Shown: positions 1-8,049 of the stretch, one piece after another
Layout of the letters: each line of letters begins with the position of its first letter
Position numbering within the stretch: position 1 is the stretch's first letter
NCBI RefSeq assembly: GCF_026625765.1
Contig: NZ_CP113062.1
Location: 2,356,001-2,420,000 of the forward strand
DNA: 64,000 nt
Reading direction: 5' to 3'
Origin: Frigoribacterium sp. SL97
GTDB taxonomy: Bacteria; Actinomycetota; Actinomycetes; Actinomycetales; Microbacteriaceae
The notes under the pieces: generated by a model
Database searches by the model: none
What the model was told of the DNA's origin: nothing
What the model saw: only the letters and a program-made list of their open reading frames with translations
Translations under genes and position numbers: made by a program

Positions 1-479
1 TCGACCTGCCTGACACCGGCGACGACGGCACCTGCTACTTCGCCGACGAGGTCGAGACCGCCGTCCGCGAGAGCCTCGGCCCGCGCCTGTCCGCCGACCA
101 GACCGTCACACCCGACCTGGCCGCAGCCTTCACCGTCTCCGCCATCGTGCCTCCCTCGCCGCGGCGGTACGCCGACGTCAACGACAAGGCCGCCGTCCAC
201 CACGGCGTCACCCGAGAGCTGACGACGACCGTCCGCTACGACGTCACGAACGCCTGGGCAGACGCTCTCCACCAGGCCGGCTTCGACGGCGTCCGGTACG
301 CGTCGCGGTTCACGACCGAGGCAGCCCCGAACTCCTGGGCGCTGTTCGGACCGAAGGGTCCTGACGCGTCGCTCGCAGTTGTCGACGCCGAGCAGCTGAC
401 AGGCTCGGACGCGTGCGCGGCCGCGGGCATCACCGTCCTCGCGCCGCCGCCGGCGAAGCGCGCGCTGCGGATCATCTGA
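1..479 (+). CDS. RES-domain protein (toxin-like), 5' end outside window
   Basis: The frame is open from base 3 to the TGA at 477-479, so the start lies left of the window. RES proteins are NAD+-degrading enzymes, usually toxins of Xre/RES pairs. Visible RES signatures are GTCYFADEVETAVRES near the left edge (the Tyr/Glu-containing strand and helix) and GVRYASRFT followed by WALFG about 50 residues before the end. The N-terminal Arg-containing motif is missing because of the window edge. The usual antitoxin would be upstream and cannot be seen. The call rests on motif recognition only; a defective or domesticated RES protein is possible. Confidence 0.7.
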   Translation, partial: DLPDTGDDGTCYFADEVETAVRESLGPRLSADQTVTPDLAAAFTVSAIVPPSPRRYADVNDKAAVHHGVTRELTTTVRYDVTNAWADALHQAGFDGVRYASRFTTEAAPNSWALFGPKGPDASLAVVDAEQLTGSDACAAAGITVLAPPPAKRALRII

Positions 480-504
480 GCTGCAGCGTGTACAGGACCA
501 CTTC

Positions 505-903
505 ATGACCCATCGGCCACATCAGCCCCGCAGAGATTCGTTCGACGACGTCGCCTTCCGCTACTTCGAGCAGGAGCTCCTCAACTCGACGGCTGACCCC
601 CGCATCTTCCCCGACCTCCCCGAGCACGTCCGAGCGAGGCTGCCGATCCGAGCCAACCGGCACGACGCGTGGTCCCGCGCTCGAGACGACTTCAAGGGCT
701 ACTCGCGCCAGCCCTTCGCCGAGCTGTGGGACTGGCTCCGATCGGTGGACGTGCTGCGGTCGCCGACATCGGACGAGCGAGCTGCCATGGCCCAAGCCCG
801 CGAGCTGACCGGATTGGATCTGCCGACCGGCAGCGACGTCGTCGAACTCGAGCAGCTGCGCGTCATGCTCCCCGACGTACACGAGAAGCTCATGCGCCAC
901 TGA
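505..903 (+). CDS. Hypothetical protein, 132 aa, downstream of RES gene
   Basis: A short acidic/basic soluble protein that starts 25 nt after the RES stop and is probably co-transcribed with it. It has no signal peptide or membrane segment. Trp/Phe-rich helices (ELWDWLRSVDVL) and a Leu-rich C-terminus suggest a small helical protein. I do not recognise the family. Its position beside a RES gene makes a role with that toxin possible, but the classical antitoxin is upstream and carries an HTH, which I do not see here. Confidence 0.55.
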   Translation: MTHRPHQPRRDSFDDVAFRYFEQELLNSTADPRIFPDLPEHVRARLPIRANRHDAWSRARDDFKGYSRQPFAELWDWLRSVDVLRSPTSDERAAMAQARELTGLDLPTGSDVVELEQLRVMLPDVHEKLMRH

Positions 904-1729
904 CCCACATCGCTCTCCCCGGTGCGCGGTCGCGCGCCACCCCGACGGCGGTCGCCGACCACCAGCCCCACCCCCGCGAGCACGACCCGTGCGAGCCCGG
1001 CGGTCGCCGAACCTGACGACCAACTGGCGACACCGATCTGACGAGTGGAGGCCATTAGATGAGAGGGCAGCCCGATTAGAAGAGAGGGTCGGTCGCTGGC
1101 GCTCCCTCCCCCGTTCCCCTTCACGAACAGCCACACGTCAACCGCGATGAGACACCCTTCTCGTCTGACCTCCTGACGCCACCACCTCGACACCGCAGCC
1201 CACCTCACCCGGCCATCTCGAGAACGTGACCCGCACGCACGACTCAGCCACCTCGACAACGACGCGGCACGCCTGGCGCTCCGCGCCGGCGCCGCATACC
1301 GCGCGCTTCGCGCGCTCTCCCCACACGTCCCGTCCGGGTCGCTTCGCGACCCTCTCCTTGCATCCGCTCCACCCCCGCACGGTCACGATGACCTGCTCGT
1401 CCACCATCTCGTCCACCGCGTGCACGGCACGCGTGGCAGCTGCTCGTCACCCCGTTCGTCTCCCCAGGGCGGATGCCTGATCGAAGGTGCTGACGCACCT
1501 TGCCTGCCGGCGGCCTCACACGGGTGGGGTGTCGCAGTTCGTCTCTCGGTCCGTGCACCCGCACGTCTGGCATCTCGTCTCCCCTGAGGCGTCCACCGGA
1601 ACGCCTCCCGCTGCGTCATCCGGGTCGTCTGGCCTGTGCGTGCCGGTGCCGCACCTGCCGGAGCTTCGTGTCGTTCCGGTCACCGGGACGGCGGGGCGTT
1701 GCGGGTATCGAACCGGTGTCGAGGTGGCT

Positions 1730-1878
1730 CCCTGCCGGGGGCTTCCTCATGGCCGGGTGAGTGCGAACAGGCTGCGGGTCGTCTGCCGGGACGGTGGAGC
1801 GATGCGGGTGACGGACCGGTCCCGGAAGAAGCAGACCCGGTGCGCATGAACCAGCCATCGGAGAGGCCCCCGGCAGGG
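1730..1878. repeat. Inverted repeat with ~117-nt loop
   Basis: CCCTGCCGGGGGCTTC at 1730-1745 is repeated in inverted orientation at 1863-1878 with one mismatch. The loop holds one of two related units containing CGGGACGG...GCGGGT (near 1687 and 1788). It could be a structured RNA or a nicking/recombination site; function unknown. Confidence 0.4.
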
Positions 1879-2339
1879 GTGACGACGAGCACGCACGCTG
1901 CGCGCACAAGGAGGGCGGTTCCCGACGCATCACGAAGTGGTGTGGCGTGCCAGGCGAGGCAGACGCTCACAGCGTCAACCAGCCCCTGAGCTGCACACGG
2001 CAGCGAAGTACCCGCCCACCGGCAGGTGGGTTCCAGCAGCGAACGAGTGAGCTGAGGGAATCGCAGCCGTGACGCACGCGCCAGCGTTCGGCGGGGCGGA
2101 GACGCTTCTCGCGCAGCGGGAAGTCTGACGGGGAGCGGAGTGGACCGGAAGAGGGCGCCGGAACGAGGGTCAAGTGCGAAGCAGTTGAAAGTGCAGGTGG
2201 CGCGGCGGCGGCGATATGCGACGTTCTGGGCGATACTCATGAAGTTTCGGGAGATCGAGCCCGTTCAGGCCTCGCGTCGAGACGCCACGCACGATTCCTG
2301 CGCAGTAGCGAGATGGGCGCACGATGCGTGCGTGCGGTC

Positions 2340-2426
2340 GAGCGCGCACCTCCACGACGAACATGACGCGCACCTCGAGGGCCACTTCGACGCGCACCTG
2401 CGGACCCCGCATGACGCGCGCGCACC
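2340..2426 (+). repeat. Four iteron-like repeats spaced 24 bp
   Basis: GACGCGCACCT (first copy GAGCGCGCACCT, last copy GACGCGCGCGCACC) occurs at about 2341, 2365, 2389 and 2413, at 24-bp steps of slightly over two helical turns. The array ends 43 bp before the promoter-like motif of the first FtsK-like gene. This is the layout of a repressor/activator array or replication iterons. Which protein binds is not visible. Confidence 0.5.
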
Positions 2427-2469
2427 GCTGTCGGCCGCCGCGCGTGCGCGCGCAGACGCCCGGCGAATC

Positions 2470-2481
2470 GCCGCATGTCTC
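2470..2481 (+). promoter_or_regulatory. GCCGC motif, class B, direct
   Basis: GCCGCATGTCTC with its first G exactly 18 nt before the ATG at 2488. It decides the start of the first FtsK-like gene over longer upstream readings of the same frame. Confidence 0.65.
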
Positions 2482-2487
2482 TCTGTC

Positions 2488-4896
2488 ATGAGCCGACGAG
2501 AAACCCCCATGCAGGCGTGGAAACTGACGCGCAGCGGCACACTCGACCCGAACCCAATGGCGTTCATCACGGCCGCCGGCGTGTTCTCCTCGTCCGTCGT
2601 ACCCGGCACCATCCTGCTCACCACCCGCGACGACAGCGGACTGCAGCACTACCTCCTCACGCCCGAGTCCAGCAACGCCGGACAGAGCGCGCTACACCTC
2701 GCGCACGCCGTCGCAGCGCGCGCCGACCGCGTCGACGAACTCCCCGTTCTCGACGACGCGCAGCACGTCGTGTGGATGAAGACCGAGAAGCAGCCGGCGC
2801 TCATCTCCCGCGACACGCAGCAGGGCACCGACCCGGCCGCGGTGAGCCGGGCACTCGCCATCTCGATGCGCCCCGGCCAGTGGGTCGCTGTGGCGCTCAG
2901 GAAGCCGACGCAGAAGGAGCGACGGTGGCAGCTGACGTGGCTCGAGTCGCAGATGAACACCAACAACCCGCAGTACCACTCGCGCCGATCGGAGGCCCTC
3001 GTCGCGACGTTCTACGCCGGCGCCGACGACGCGCACGACGCCGCACAGCTGCTGCGCGAAGCCAGCGCTGCCATGCCCGGCTTCGACATGGCGACCGAGC
3101 ACGGAACGTCGTCTCGCACCAAGGACGCCACCCCGTTCTTCGCCGCGACCGCGGTCCTCGGTGCTGCCGGTGCAGCGATGGTCGGCGTGCCGGACCTGGA
3201 CCTCCCGTTTATGGCACCCGTGTGCGCGTTCGGCGCCGCGGCCGCCGCCGTGGCGCTGGGCGCAGGCACCATCGCAGGGCGCATCAAGCTCACCCACGAG
3301 AAGCTGCGCGAGGGCCTCGCCCACCACCACCTCCCCGTCTCCCGCCAGCTCGGCGTACGACCGGCGAAGCCCGTCAAGGAGAAGCGCCGCGACGACGGCA
3401 GCATCGTCCCCGCGCGCGGCGGTGGATACGCCTTCGACGACCGCGCGTTCCTCGTCGGCCAGGAGATCCCCGTCAGCCTCGTCGCGCCCCACGCCGGCAG
3501 CGCCTCGGGCGAGCAGTCGACCGCAGTGCGCGCAGCGCCCGCCGTCATGACCAGCATCATCGGCCCGCGCATCGGTGCGTCCGGCGGCGCGTGGGTCGCC
3601 CTGTCCGCCCGCGATCTGTGGCAGGGCGTCATGTTCCTCGGCGTGCCCGGGTCTGGCAAGTCCGTCGCCCTCCGCAACATCTGGACGTGGTTCTCGATGG
3701 AGCGCGCGGAGCCGTCCGGCATCGACGGTTTCCCCGGCACCCGCAACAGCATCATCGCCCTCGAGACGAAGGGCAACGGCGCGCAGCGATACCACGAGCT
3801 CGCAGCCAAGGTCGGTGACTCCGTCGGCCTCTCCGACCTGTCTGACGCGAACACCCCGGCGATCGACATGTTCCCCCGCGTCGGCACCCTCACCCACCAA
3901 GCTCGCAGCATCGTCAACGCGATGAAGTACGTCTGGGGCGAGACCAGCATCGGTGCGCACTCGTTCAACATGCTGACGCGCGTCTTCACCGCCGCACTCG
4001 TCGCCGGGCCCGCCATCACCGCACAGGTACCCGGCCTCCGTCAGGGCGCGTCGCCGTTCTACTACGTCAACATCCTCCTCGGCGGCTACGGAGACGAGGC
4101 CGCGGTCGCGCTCGGTTCCGCCATCATCTCCGAGGCGGTCCGCGTCGGTGCCAGCGAAGAGGACGACCTGGGTCTCGCTGCACGCGAGCTCGCAACCCTC
4201 TTCGGCGCCGGCGTCACGCCGTCGCAGCGGAAGTCCGCGACCGAGGCGCCGCGCAACAAGGCCGCAGCACTCCTGGCCGCCGAGAGCTGGTGGGCCCGCC
4301 CCAACAAGGTCAGCTGGGACGACGTGCTCAACAACCACTGGGGCGTCGTCGTCAACGTCGGCTCCTCGCTGACCGGCCTGCAGGTCGACGGGCAGCTCAA
4401 GGACGACATGTCCGCGATGCTCACGTACACGCTCTACGACGCCATCCAGCGCAACTGCTCCACCTGGGAGGAAGAGGGCCGCCGCGTCAGCATCTTCGCC
4501 GACGAGCTCAGCGAGATCGCGGGCAGCTCCTCCGAAGTCATCGAGTGGTTCAAGGACAAGGGGCGCAGCTACGGCGTCATCCCCGTCTTCGCCACCCAGC
4601 GCTCCGGCCAGCTCGACCAGCGCGTCCGCGAGTCCGTCCTCGGCTTCGGCACCGTCCTGTCGTACACGCAGGACGTGCCCAAGGTCATGAGCGAGATCGT
4701 CGCCGACCTCGCCGCCGACGGCAGCACCTGGACGACCGCTGACGTCGCCAACCTCCCCCGCTACGAAGCCATCGTCCGGACCCGCATCAACGGGATCCGA
4801 CAGTCGCCGTTCACCGTCAAGCTGACGAACTTCGAGTCGATCATGGAGTCGTACACCCACATCCAGAAGCACGTAGGACCGACGGACATCGCCTGA
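2488..4896 (+). CDS. FtsK/TraG-like DNA-pumping ATPase 1
   Basis: 802-aa P-loop ATPase of the FtsK/VirD4-coupling-protein type, expected to move DNA through the membrane during transfer of the element. Two hydrophobic segments lie at about 215-260 (AATAVLGAAGAAMVG and MAPVCAFGAAAAAVAL). Walker A is GVPGSGKS at ~385-392 and the Walker B-like strand is VSIFADELSEI at ~665. The final ~130 residues carry ATQRSGQ, typical of this superfamily's sensor region. The start at 2488 is set by the GCCGC motif; the frame stays open further upstream but that part has His/Ala/Arg-rich non-protein-like composition. The stop overlaps the next start (ATGA), so it is coupled to the replication-relaxation gene. 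Subfamily (TraB, TcpA or VirD4) is not settled. Confidence 0.8.
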   Translation: MSRRETPMQAWKLTRSGTLDPNPMAFITAAGVFSSSVVPGTILLTTRDDSGLQHYLLTPESSNAGQSALHLAHAVAARADRVDELPVLDDAQHVVWMKTEKQPALISRDTQQGTDPAAVSRALAISMRPGQWVAVALRKPTQKERRWQLTWLESQMNTNNPQYHSRRSEALVATFYAGADDAHDAAQLLREASAAMPGFDMATEHGTSSRTKDATPFFAATAVLGAAGAAMVGVPDLDLPFMAPVCAFGAAAAAVALGAGTIAGRIKLTHEKLREGLAHHHLPVSRQLGVRPAKPVKEKRRDDGSIVPARGGGYAFDDRAFLVGQEIPVSLVAPHAGSASGEQSTAVRAAPAVMTSIIGPRIGASGGAWVALSARDLWQGVMFLGVPGSGKSVALRNIWTWFSMERAEPSGIDGFPGTRNSIIALETKGNGAQRYHELAAKVGDSVGLSDLSDANTPAIDMFPRVGTLTHQARSIVNAMKYVWGETSIGAHSFNMLTRVFTAALVAGPAITAQVPGLRQGASPFYYVNILLGGYGDEAAVALGSAIISEAVRVGASEEDDLGLAARELATLFGAGVTPSQRKSATEAPRNKAAALLAAESWWARPNKVSWDDVLNNHWGVVVNVGSSLTGLQVDGQLKDDMSAMLTYTLYDAIQRNCSTWEEEGRRVSIFADELSEIAGSSSEVIEWFKDKGRSYGVIPVFATQRSGQLDQRVRESVLGFGTVLSYTQDVPKVMSEIVADLAADGSTWTTADVANLPRYEAIVRTRINGIRQSPFTVKLTNFESIMESYTHIQKHVGPTDIA

Positions 4897-6356
4897 TGAC
4901 GAACCCCATCACCCCCACACGCACGTCGAAGCAGGCCCCCGCCGGCGCCGGCGACATCGCGCCCGCCCTCACCATCGAAGGGCCGCTGCTCGCCTTCGAG
5001 AACGTCCCATCCGCATGCCCGGACGACACCGTCCGCATCGGCCGCCGCATCGACCCGTTCTACTCAGACGTCTGGCCCGTCGGGTCCAAGGCCTCGTGGA
5101 TCGACTACCGCTCCGCCAAGGCTCAGGTCGAAGCCGGCATCGGCCGGCTCCCCGCACACCTCCGCGCCGACCCGGACGCGGCGACCGCCAACGTCGAAGA
5201 CACCGCGAAGCTCCCCACCCACCTGAACGTCCTCTCCGTCCTCGACTCGTGGCGCGCAGCGACCGGCGAGCAGCTGTCCGCCTTCACCGGCATCACCCAC
5301 CTCGCGAAGGGGAAGTCCCGCACGATGACCGACCTCTTCACCACCGAGCTCGTCGACGTCGGCATCTTCTCCAACGTCCTCTACACGACCCGCGGCACTG
5401 AACGAGGCGCGCTCTACCGCTGCAACAGCGGAAGCACCTTCGACCGTAAGGTCGCCCCGAACCTCACCTACGCCGAGTGGCTCTCCACCACTGGCGGTGT
5501 CAAGAACCGCGTCGGCGGTGGCGGCCACGACCGGCACAACGTCATCACCGCCGAGCTCGCCCTCCGCATCGCCGAACTCTGCGACATCGGGACCGTCGTC
5601 GGCGAAAAGCTCTCCCTCCTCGACCTCCTCGCCCACACCGGCCTCGGCCTCAAGAGCCGTGGTGCCGGCTACACCCGAGCCGCCGACATGACCGTCATCC
5701 GACGCGACGGTGCACGCCTCGCCGTCGAAGTCACCGCCAACGCCGGGCGCGCACTCGAGCTCAAGGTCAAGCACTGGGCCGAGGTCATCGCCTCCCGCCG
5801 GATGAGCGAGTCCGGCCTAGCCGTCGTCTTCGTCATCGTCGACCAGGACCGACGGACCGCCGGCGGTGGCAACCGCGTCCGCAGCGAGGTCTACAAGCTC
5901 ATCCGCCAGGCCGTCCGCGAGACCCCCGGCCTCACCTTCGACCGGGTCGCCTCCCGCATGGCGATCGCCGAGTGGCGAGAGTGGTTCCCCGAGCCCGGCG
6001 CCGTCTCGCCCGCCTTCTTCGAGCTGACCGGCAACCGGCCGACCGGACCTGCCGACCAGCTCTGGGAGCGCGTGTCCCTCCTCGACGAAGACCAGCTCCC
6101 CTTTGCACCCGACGGCGACTGGGCCCAGGCGGCACTGACGAACATGGCAATGCTCCGCAGCACCCCGCACTGGCTCCGCGACGGGCAGCCGACACCCGAC
6201 CTGTGGGAGACACAGCTGCACGAGTCGGGCTACGAGGCGATTCCCGTGCCGGAGATCGCACGGCCTGAGCTGTCGCCGGGGACGAGGGAGTTCGGGAAGG
6301 CCTTCGGGTTCGTCGCCGACACCAAGCCGCCGAAGCGGATGCGCACCGCAGGCTGA
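4896..6356 (+). CDS. Replication-relaxation family protein
   Basis: 486-aa soluble protein starting in the stop codon of the FtsK-like gene. The N-terminal part looks like a winged helix-turn-helix: LDSWRAATGEQLSAFTGITH and then a Thr/Asp-rich recognition region at ~110-170. It is followed by the HNVITAELALRIAEL segment (~208-222) characteristic of Replic_Relax proteins (Pfam PF13814), and LAVEVTANAGRALELKVKHW (~276-295), which resembles a restriction-endonuclease-like core (E-x-T...K). Members lie next to FtsK/TraG ATPases on Gram-positive plasmids and ICEs and are thought to act in plasmid replication or DNA relaxation, so it may act at the element's origin. No relaxase tyrosine motif is obvious. 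Confidence 0.65.
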   Translation: MTNPITPTRTSKQAPAGAGDIAPALTIEGPLLAFENVPSACPDDTVRIGRRIDPFYSDVWPVGSKASWIDYRSAKAQVEAGIGRLPAHLRADPDAATANVEDTAKLPTHLNVLSVLDSWRAATGEQLSAFTGITHLAKGKSRTMTDLFTTELVDVGIFSNVLYTTRGTERGALYRCNSGSTFDRKVAPNLTYAEWLSTTGGVKNRVGGGGHDRHNVITAELALRIAELCDIGTVVGEKLSLLDLLAHTGLGLKSRGAGYTRAADMTVIRRDGARLAVEVTANAGRALELKVKHWAEVIASRRMSESGLAVVFVIVDQDRRTAGGGNRVRSEVYKLIRQAVRETPGLTFDRVASRMAIAEWREWFPEPGAVSPAFFELTGNRPTGPADQLWERVSLLDEDQLPFAPDGDWAQAALTNMAMLRSTPHWLRDGQPTPDLWETQLHESGYEAIPVPEIARPELSPGTREFGKAFGFVADTKPPKRMRTAG

Positions 6357-6395
6357 GCTGCGACCGATGTCGGCGGCCGGCTCTACCGTTGCAGG

Positions 6396-7202
6396 ATGAC
6401 CCGGCTGCCGAACGGCGAACGACCGAACGAAGTTGCAGCACGGCGCATCGTGTCAGACGTCCTCGGTGTCCCCGTCGAGCGGTACGAAGGCGTGCACGCC
6501 AAGCGGAACAGCATGCCCGATGCGCTCATCCGCAGTTCTGATGGCGACATCCCCCTCGAGGTCATCTCTGACACCGACGGAAAGTACACGGCCCTGTGGA
6601 GCGAGCTCGACAAGCTCGAACACTTCATCGCCCTCCCCGCTGGCCAATCGTCGTGGATGATCCAGGTAGCCCACAACGCTCGCATCAAGCGCCTTCCAGC
6701 AGTGCTCCCCGGCTTCCTCGCGGCACTTCCCTACCGGTCCTACTCGCAGCACGAGCGGGGCTTTCCCGACGCCCTCCGCATGCTTGGCATCACAGCCGCC
6801 GAGCCGTCCACCCCGGACCGCCCCGGAGTCGCCATCCTGGCCGAGGGGTTCAACAGCTGGGATCGGCCCGGCGACCTGAACCGATTCGTCACCGACACCC
6901 TGTCGAGCGCCCCCGACGTCGCCGCGAAACTCCTCGCCCACACCGGTGGCATCGGTCCCGCTCACGCCTTCGTGTGGACGACCATCCGCAGCCACTTTTC
7001 CGCGACGAAGGCATCCCGAAACGACGACTACCCGCTGCCGAGCAGCCCTCTCGAGCTGCCCGCCGGCCTGACAGACATCTGGGTCGGCTCCTCCTGGCGA
7101 GACCATGAGGCACTCCACTACGTCGCAGGTGGTGGATGGTCGCGGACCGGGTGGCTCTTCACCGACGAGATGGCCGCGCAGCTTCCTCTCGACCTGACCT
7201 AG
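6396..7202 (+). CDS. Hypothetical protein, 268 aa, nuclease-like N-terminus
   Basis: Starts 39 nt after the replication-relaxation gene. Residues ~38-62 read MPDALIRSSDGDIPLEVISD, a D...xExI pattern that could be part of a PD-(D/E)XK fold, but I cannot identify the third catalytic residue with certainty. The remainder has a Trp-rich C-terminal part (TDIWVGSSWRDHE, GGGWSRTGWLF). No signal peptide or membrane segment. I do not recognise the family; an element-specific DNA-processing or antidefence role is a guess from context. Confidence 0.55.
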   Translation: MTRLPNGERPNEVAARRIVSDVLGVPVERYEGVHAKRNSMPDALIRSSDGDIPLEVISDTDGKYTALWSELDKLEHFIALPAGQSSWMIQVAHNARIKRLPAVLPGFLAALPYRSYSQHERGFPDALRMLGITAAEPSTPDRPGVAILAEGFNSWDRPGDLNRFVTDTLSSAPDVAAKLLAHTGGIGPAHAFVWTTIRSHFSATKASRNDDYPLPSSPLELPAGLTDIWVGSSWRDHEALHYVAGGGWSRTGWLFTDEMAAQLPLDLT

Positions 7203-7253
7203 CGAGGACTGTCGGGAGAATCCCCTCCCGAGCCCTGAGAATCGCCCACTCTC

Positions 7254-7265
7254 GCCGCATGTCTC
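7254..7265 (+). promoter_or_regulatory. GCCGC motif, class B, direct
   Basis: GCCGCATGTCTC, first G exactly 18 nt before the ATG at 7272. Confidence 0.65.
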
Positions 7266-7271
7266 TAGGGC

Positions 7272-7406
7272 ATGAGCGACAACAAGCAGAACTTCGACCA
7301 AGAGCGCATCGAGGCGTTCCTCAAGAGCCCCGCCGGCTTCTGGACCTGCGTCGGCATCGTCGGGGCGATTGCCGTCTGGGCCATCGTCTCCACCTTCGTC
7401 GGCTAG
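7272..7406 (+). CDS. Small single-pass membrane protein, 44 aa
   Basis: ATG at 7272, TAG at 7404-7406. The N-terminal half is polar (MSDNKQNFDQERIEAFLKSP) and the C-terminal half is one transmembrane helix (residues ~24-42, CVGIVGAIAVWAIVSTFVG). It has its own GCCGC motif exactly 18 nt upstream and lies 6 nt before the NERD gene, so it is probably its operon partner. It is a small membrane accessory of the transfer region; no family recognised. Confidence 0.6.
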   Translation: MSDNKQNFDQERIEAFLKSPAGFWTCVGIVGAIAVWAIVSTFVG

Positions 7407-7412
7407 GGCGCC

Positions 7413-8027
7413 GTGAGCACCCGCATCCCCGGCCAGGTCATCGGAACCGCCGGCGGCAGCCTCGCCGGCGCCGGCAGCACCTTCGCCGCGAACGCCAGCG
7501 TCGCCCGCGTCGGCGCCGAGGGTGAGCGCAAGAGCGCCGCCATCCTCAACAAGCTCGCCGCCCGACCGGGCGGCCCGAGCGTCCTCCACGACCTCAGCAT
7601 CCCTCTCCCCGGGGTCCGCGCCAACGTCGACCACGTCGTCGTCAGCGGCCGGACCGTCACCGTCATCGACACCAAGGCCTGGGCTGGCGCCATCTACTGG
7701 ACGCTCGCCGGCAAGACCTTCCGCGGCCTCAAGCGGTTCGTCGTCGAAGGCAAGGGCGGCACGTCGTACCCCGCCGAGAAGCGGACCCTGCTGATGGCGC
7801 GCACCGCCTACGCCAAGCACCTCGGCATCCCCGAGGCCGACATCCGCCTCGGCCTCATCATCTGGCCCACCGGACGGAAGCGGCACAACACGCTCCTGCT
7901 CGCCGCCGCCGGCAACCCGAAGACCGTCGACGGGAACGCCCTCACCGTCGGACGCGCCGGCCGCCTGTTCGGCAGTCGACCCGCAGACCCGACCATCCTC
8001 ACCGCCCTCGCACGACTGACCAAGTAG
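7413..8027 (+). CDS. NERD-domain (nuclease-related) protein
   Basis: 204 aa, GTG start 6 nt after the preceding stop. The NERD domain spans ~40-140: the glycine-rich start GAEGERKSAAILNKL, then VLHDLSIPLPGVRANVDHVVV and VIDTKAWAG, which hold the Asp and Asp-x-Lys residues of the restriction-endonuclease-like fold. NERD proteins are often carried on actinobacterial plasmids and are predicted DNA-processing enzymes. Its position between a small membrane protein and the large FtsK-HAD protein suggests action on DNA at the membrane translocation site. Confidence 0.75.
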   Translation: MSTRIPGQVIGTAGGSLAGAGSTFAANASVARVGAEGERKSAAILNKLAARPGGPSVLHDLSIPLPGVRANVDHVVVSGRTVTVIDTKAWAGAIYWTLAGKTFRGLKRFVVEGKGGTSYPAEKRTLLMARTAYAKHLGIPEADIRLGLIIWPTGRKRHNTLLLAAAGNPKTVDGNALTVGRAGRLFGSRPADPTILTALARLTK

Positions 8028-8049
8028 CACCAGCAGAAGGACACACCTC

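Larger units (their letters stand above)
904..2469. other. 1.57-kb stretch without a convincing gene
   Basis: Several open frames cross this stretch on both strands, but all have arginine/serine/proline-rich shadow-like composition and none has a good ribosome-binding site. It holds a 16-bp inverted repeat (1730/1863), two related ~38-bp units near 1687 and 1788, a small perfect hairpin at 2015-2030 (six-base arms CCCACC/GGTGGG) and four 24-bp-spaced repeats before 2427. It probably contains the left edge or a control/transfer-origin-like region of the element, but no tRNA or attachment copy was found here. Confidence 0.5.

Noticed and set aside
1695..1725. Possible tRNA T-arm (GGTTCGATACC on the minus strand)
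   Set aside because: The flanking bases cannot form T-stem, anticodon or acceptor pairing.
2140..2487. N-terminal extension of the first FtsK-like protein from an upstream ATG
   Set aside because: The extension is His/Ala/Arg-rich, overlaps the 24-bp repeat array and is not protein-like; the promoter motif sets the start at 2488.
2692..4872. A 726-codon open frame on the minus strand opposite the first FtsK-like gene
   Set aside because: Its Asp/Gly/Val/Arg-rich composition mirrors codons of the true gene in high-GC DNA; it lacks a promoter motif or ribosome site. The plus-strand frame has Walker motifs.
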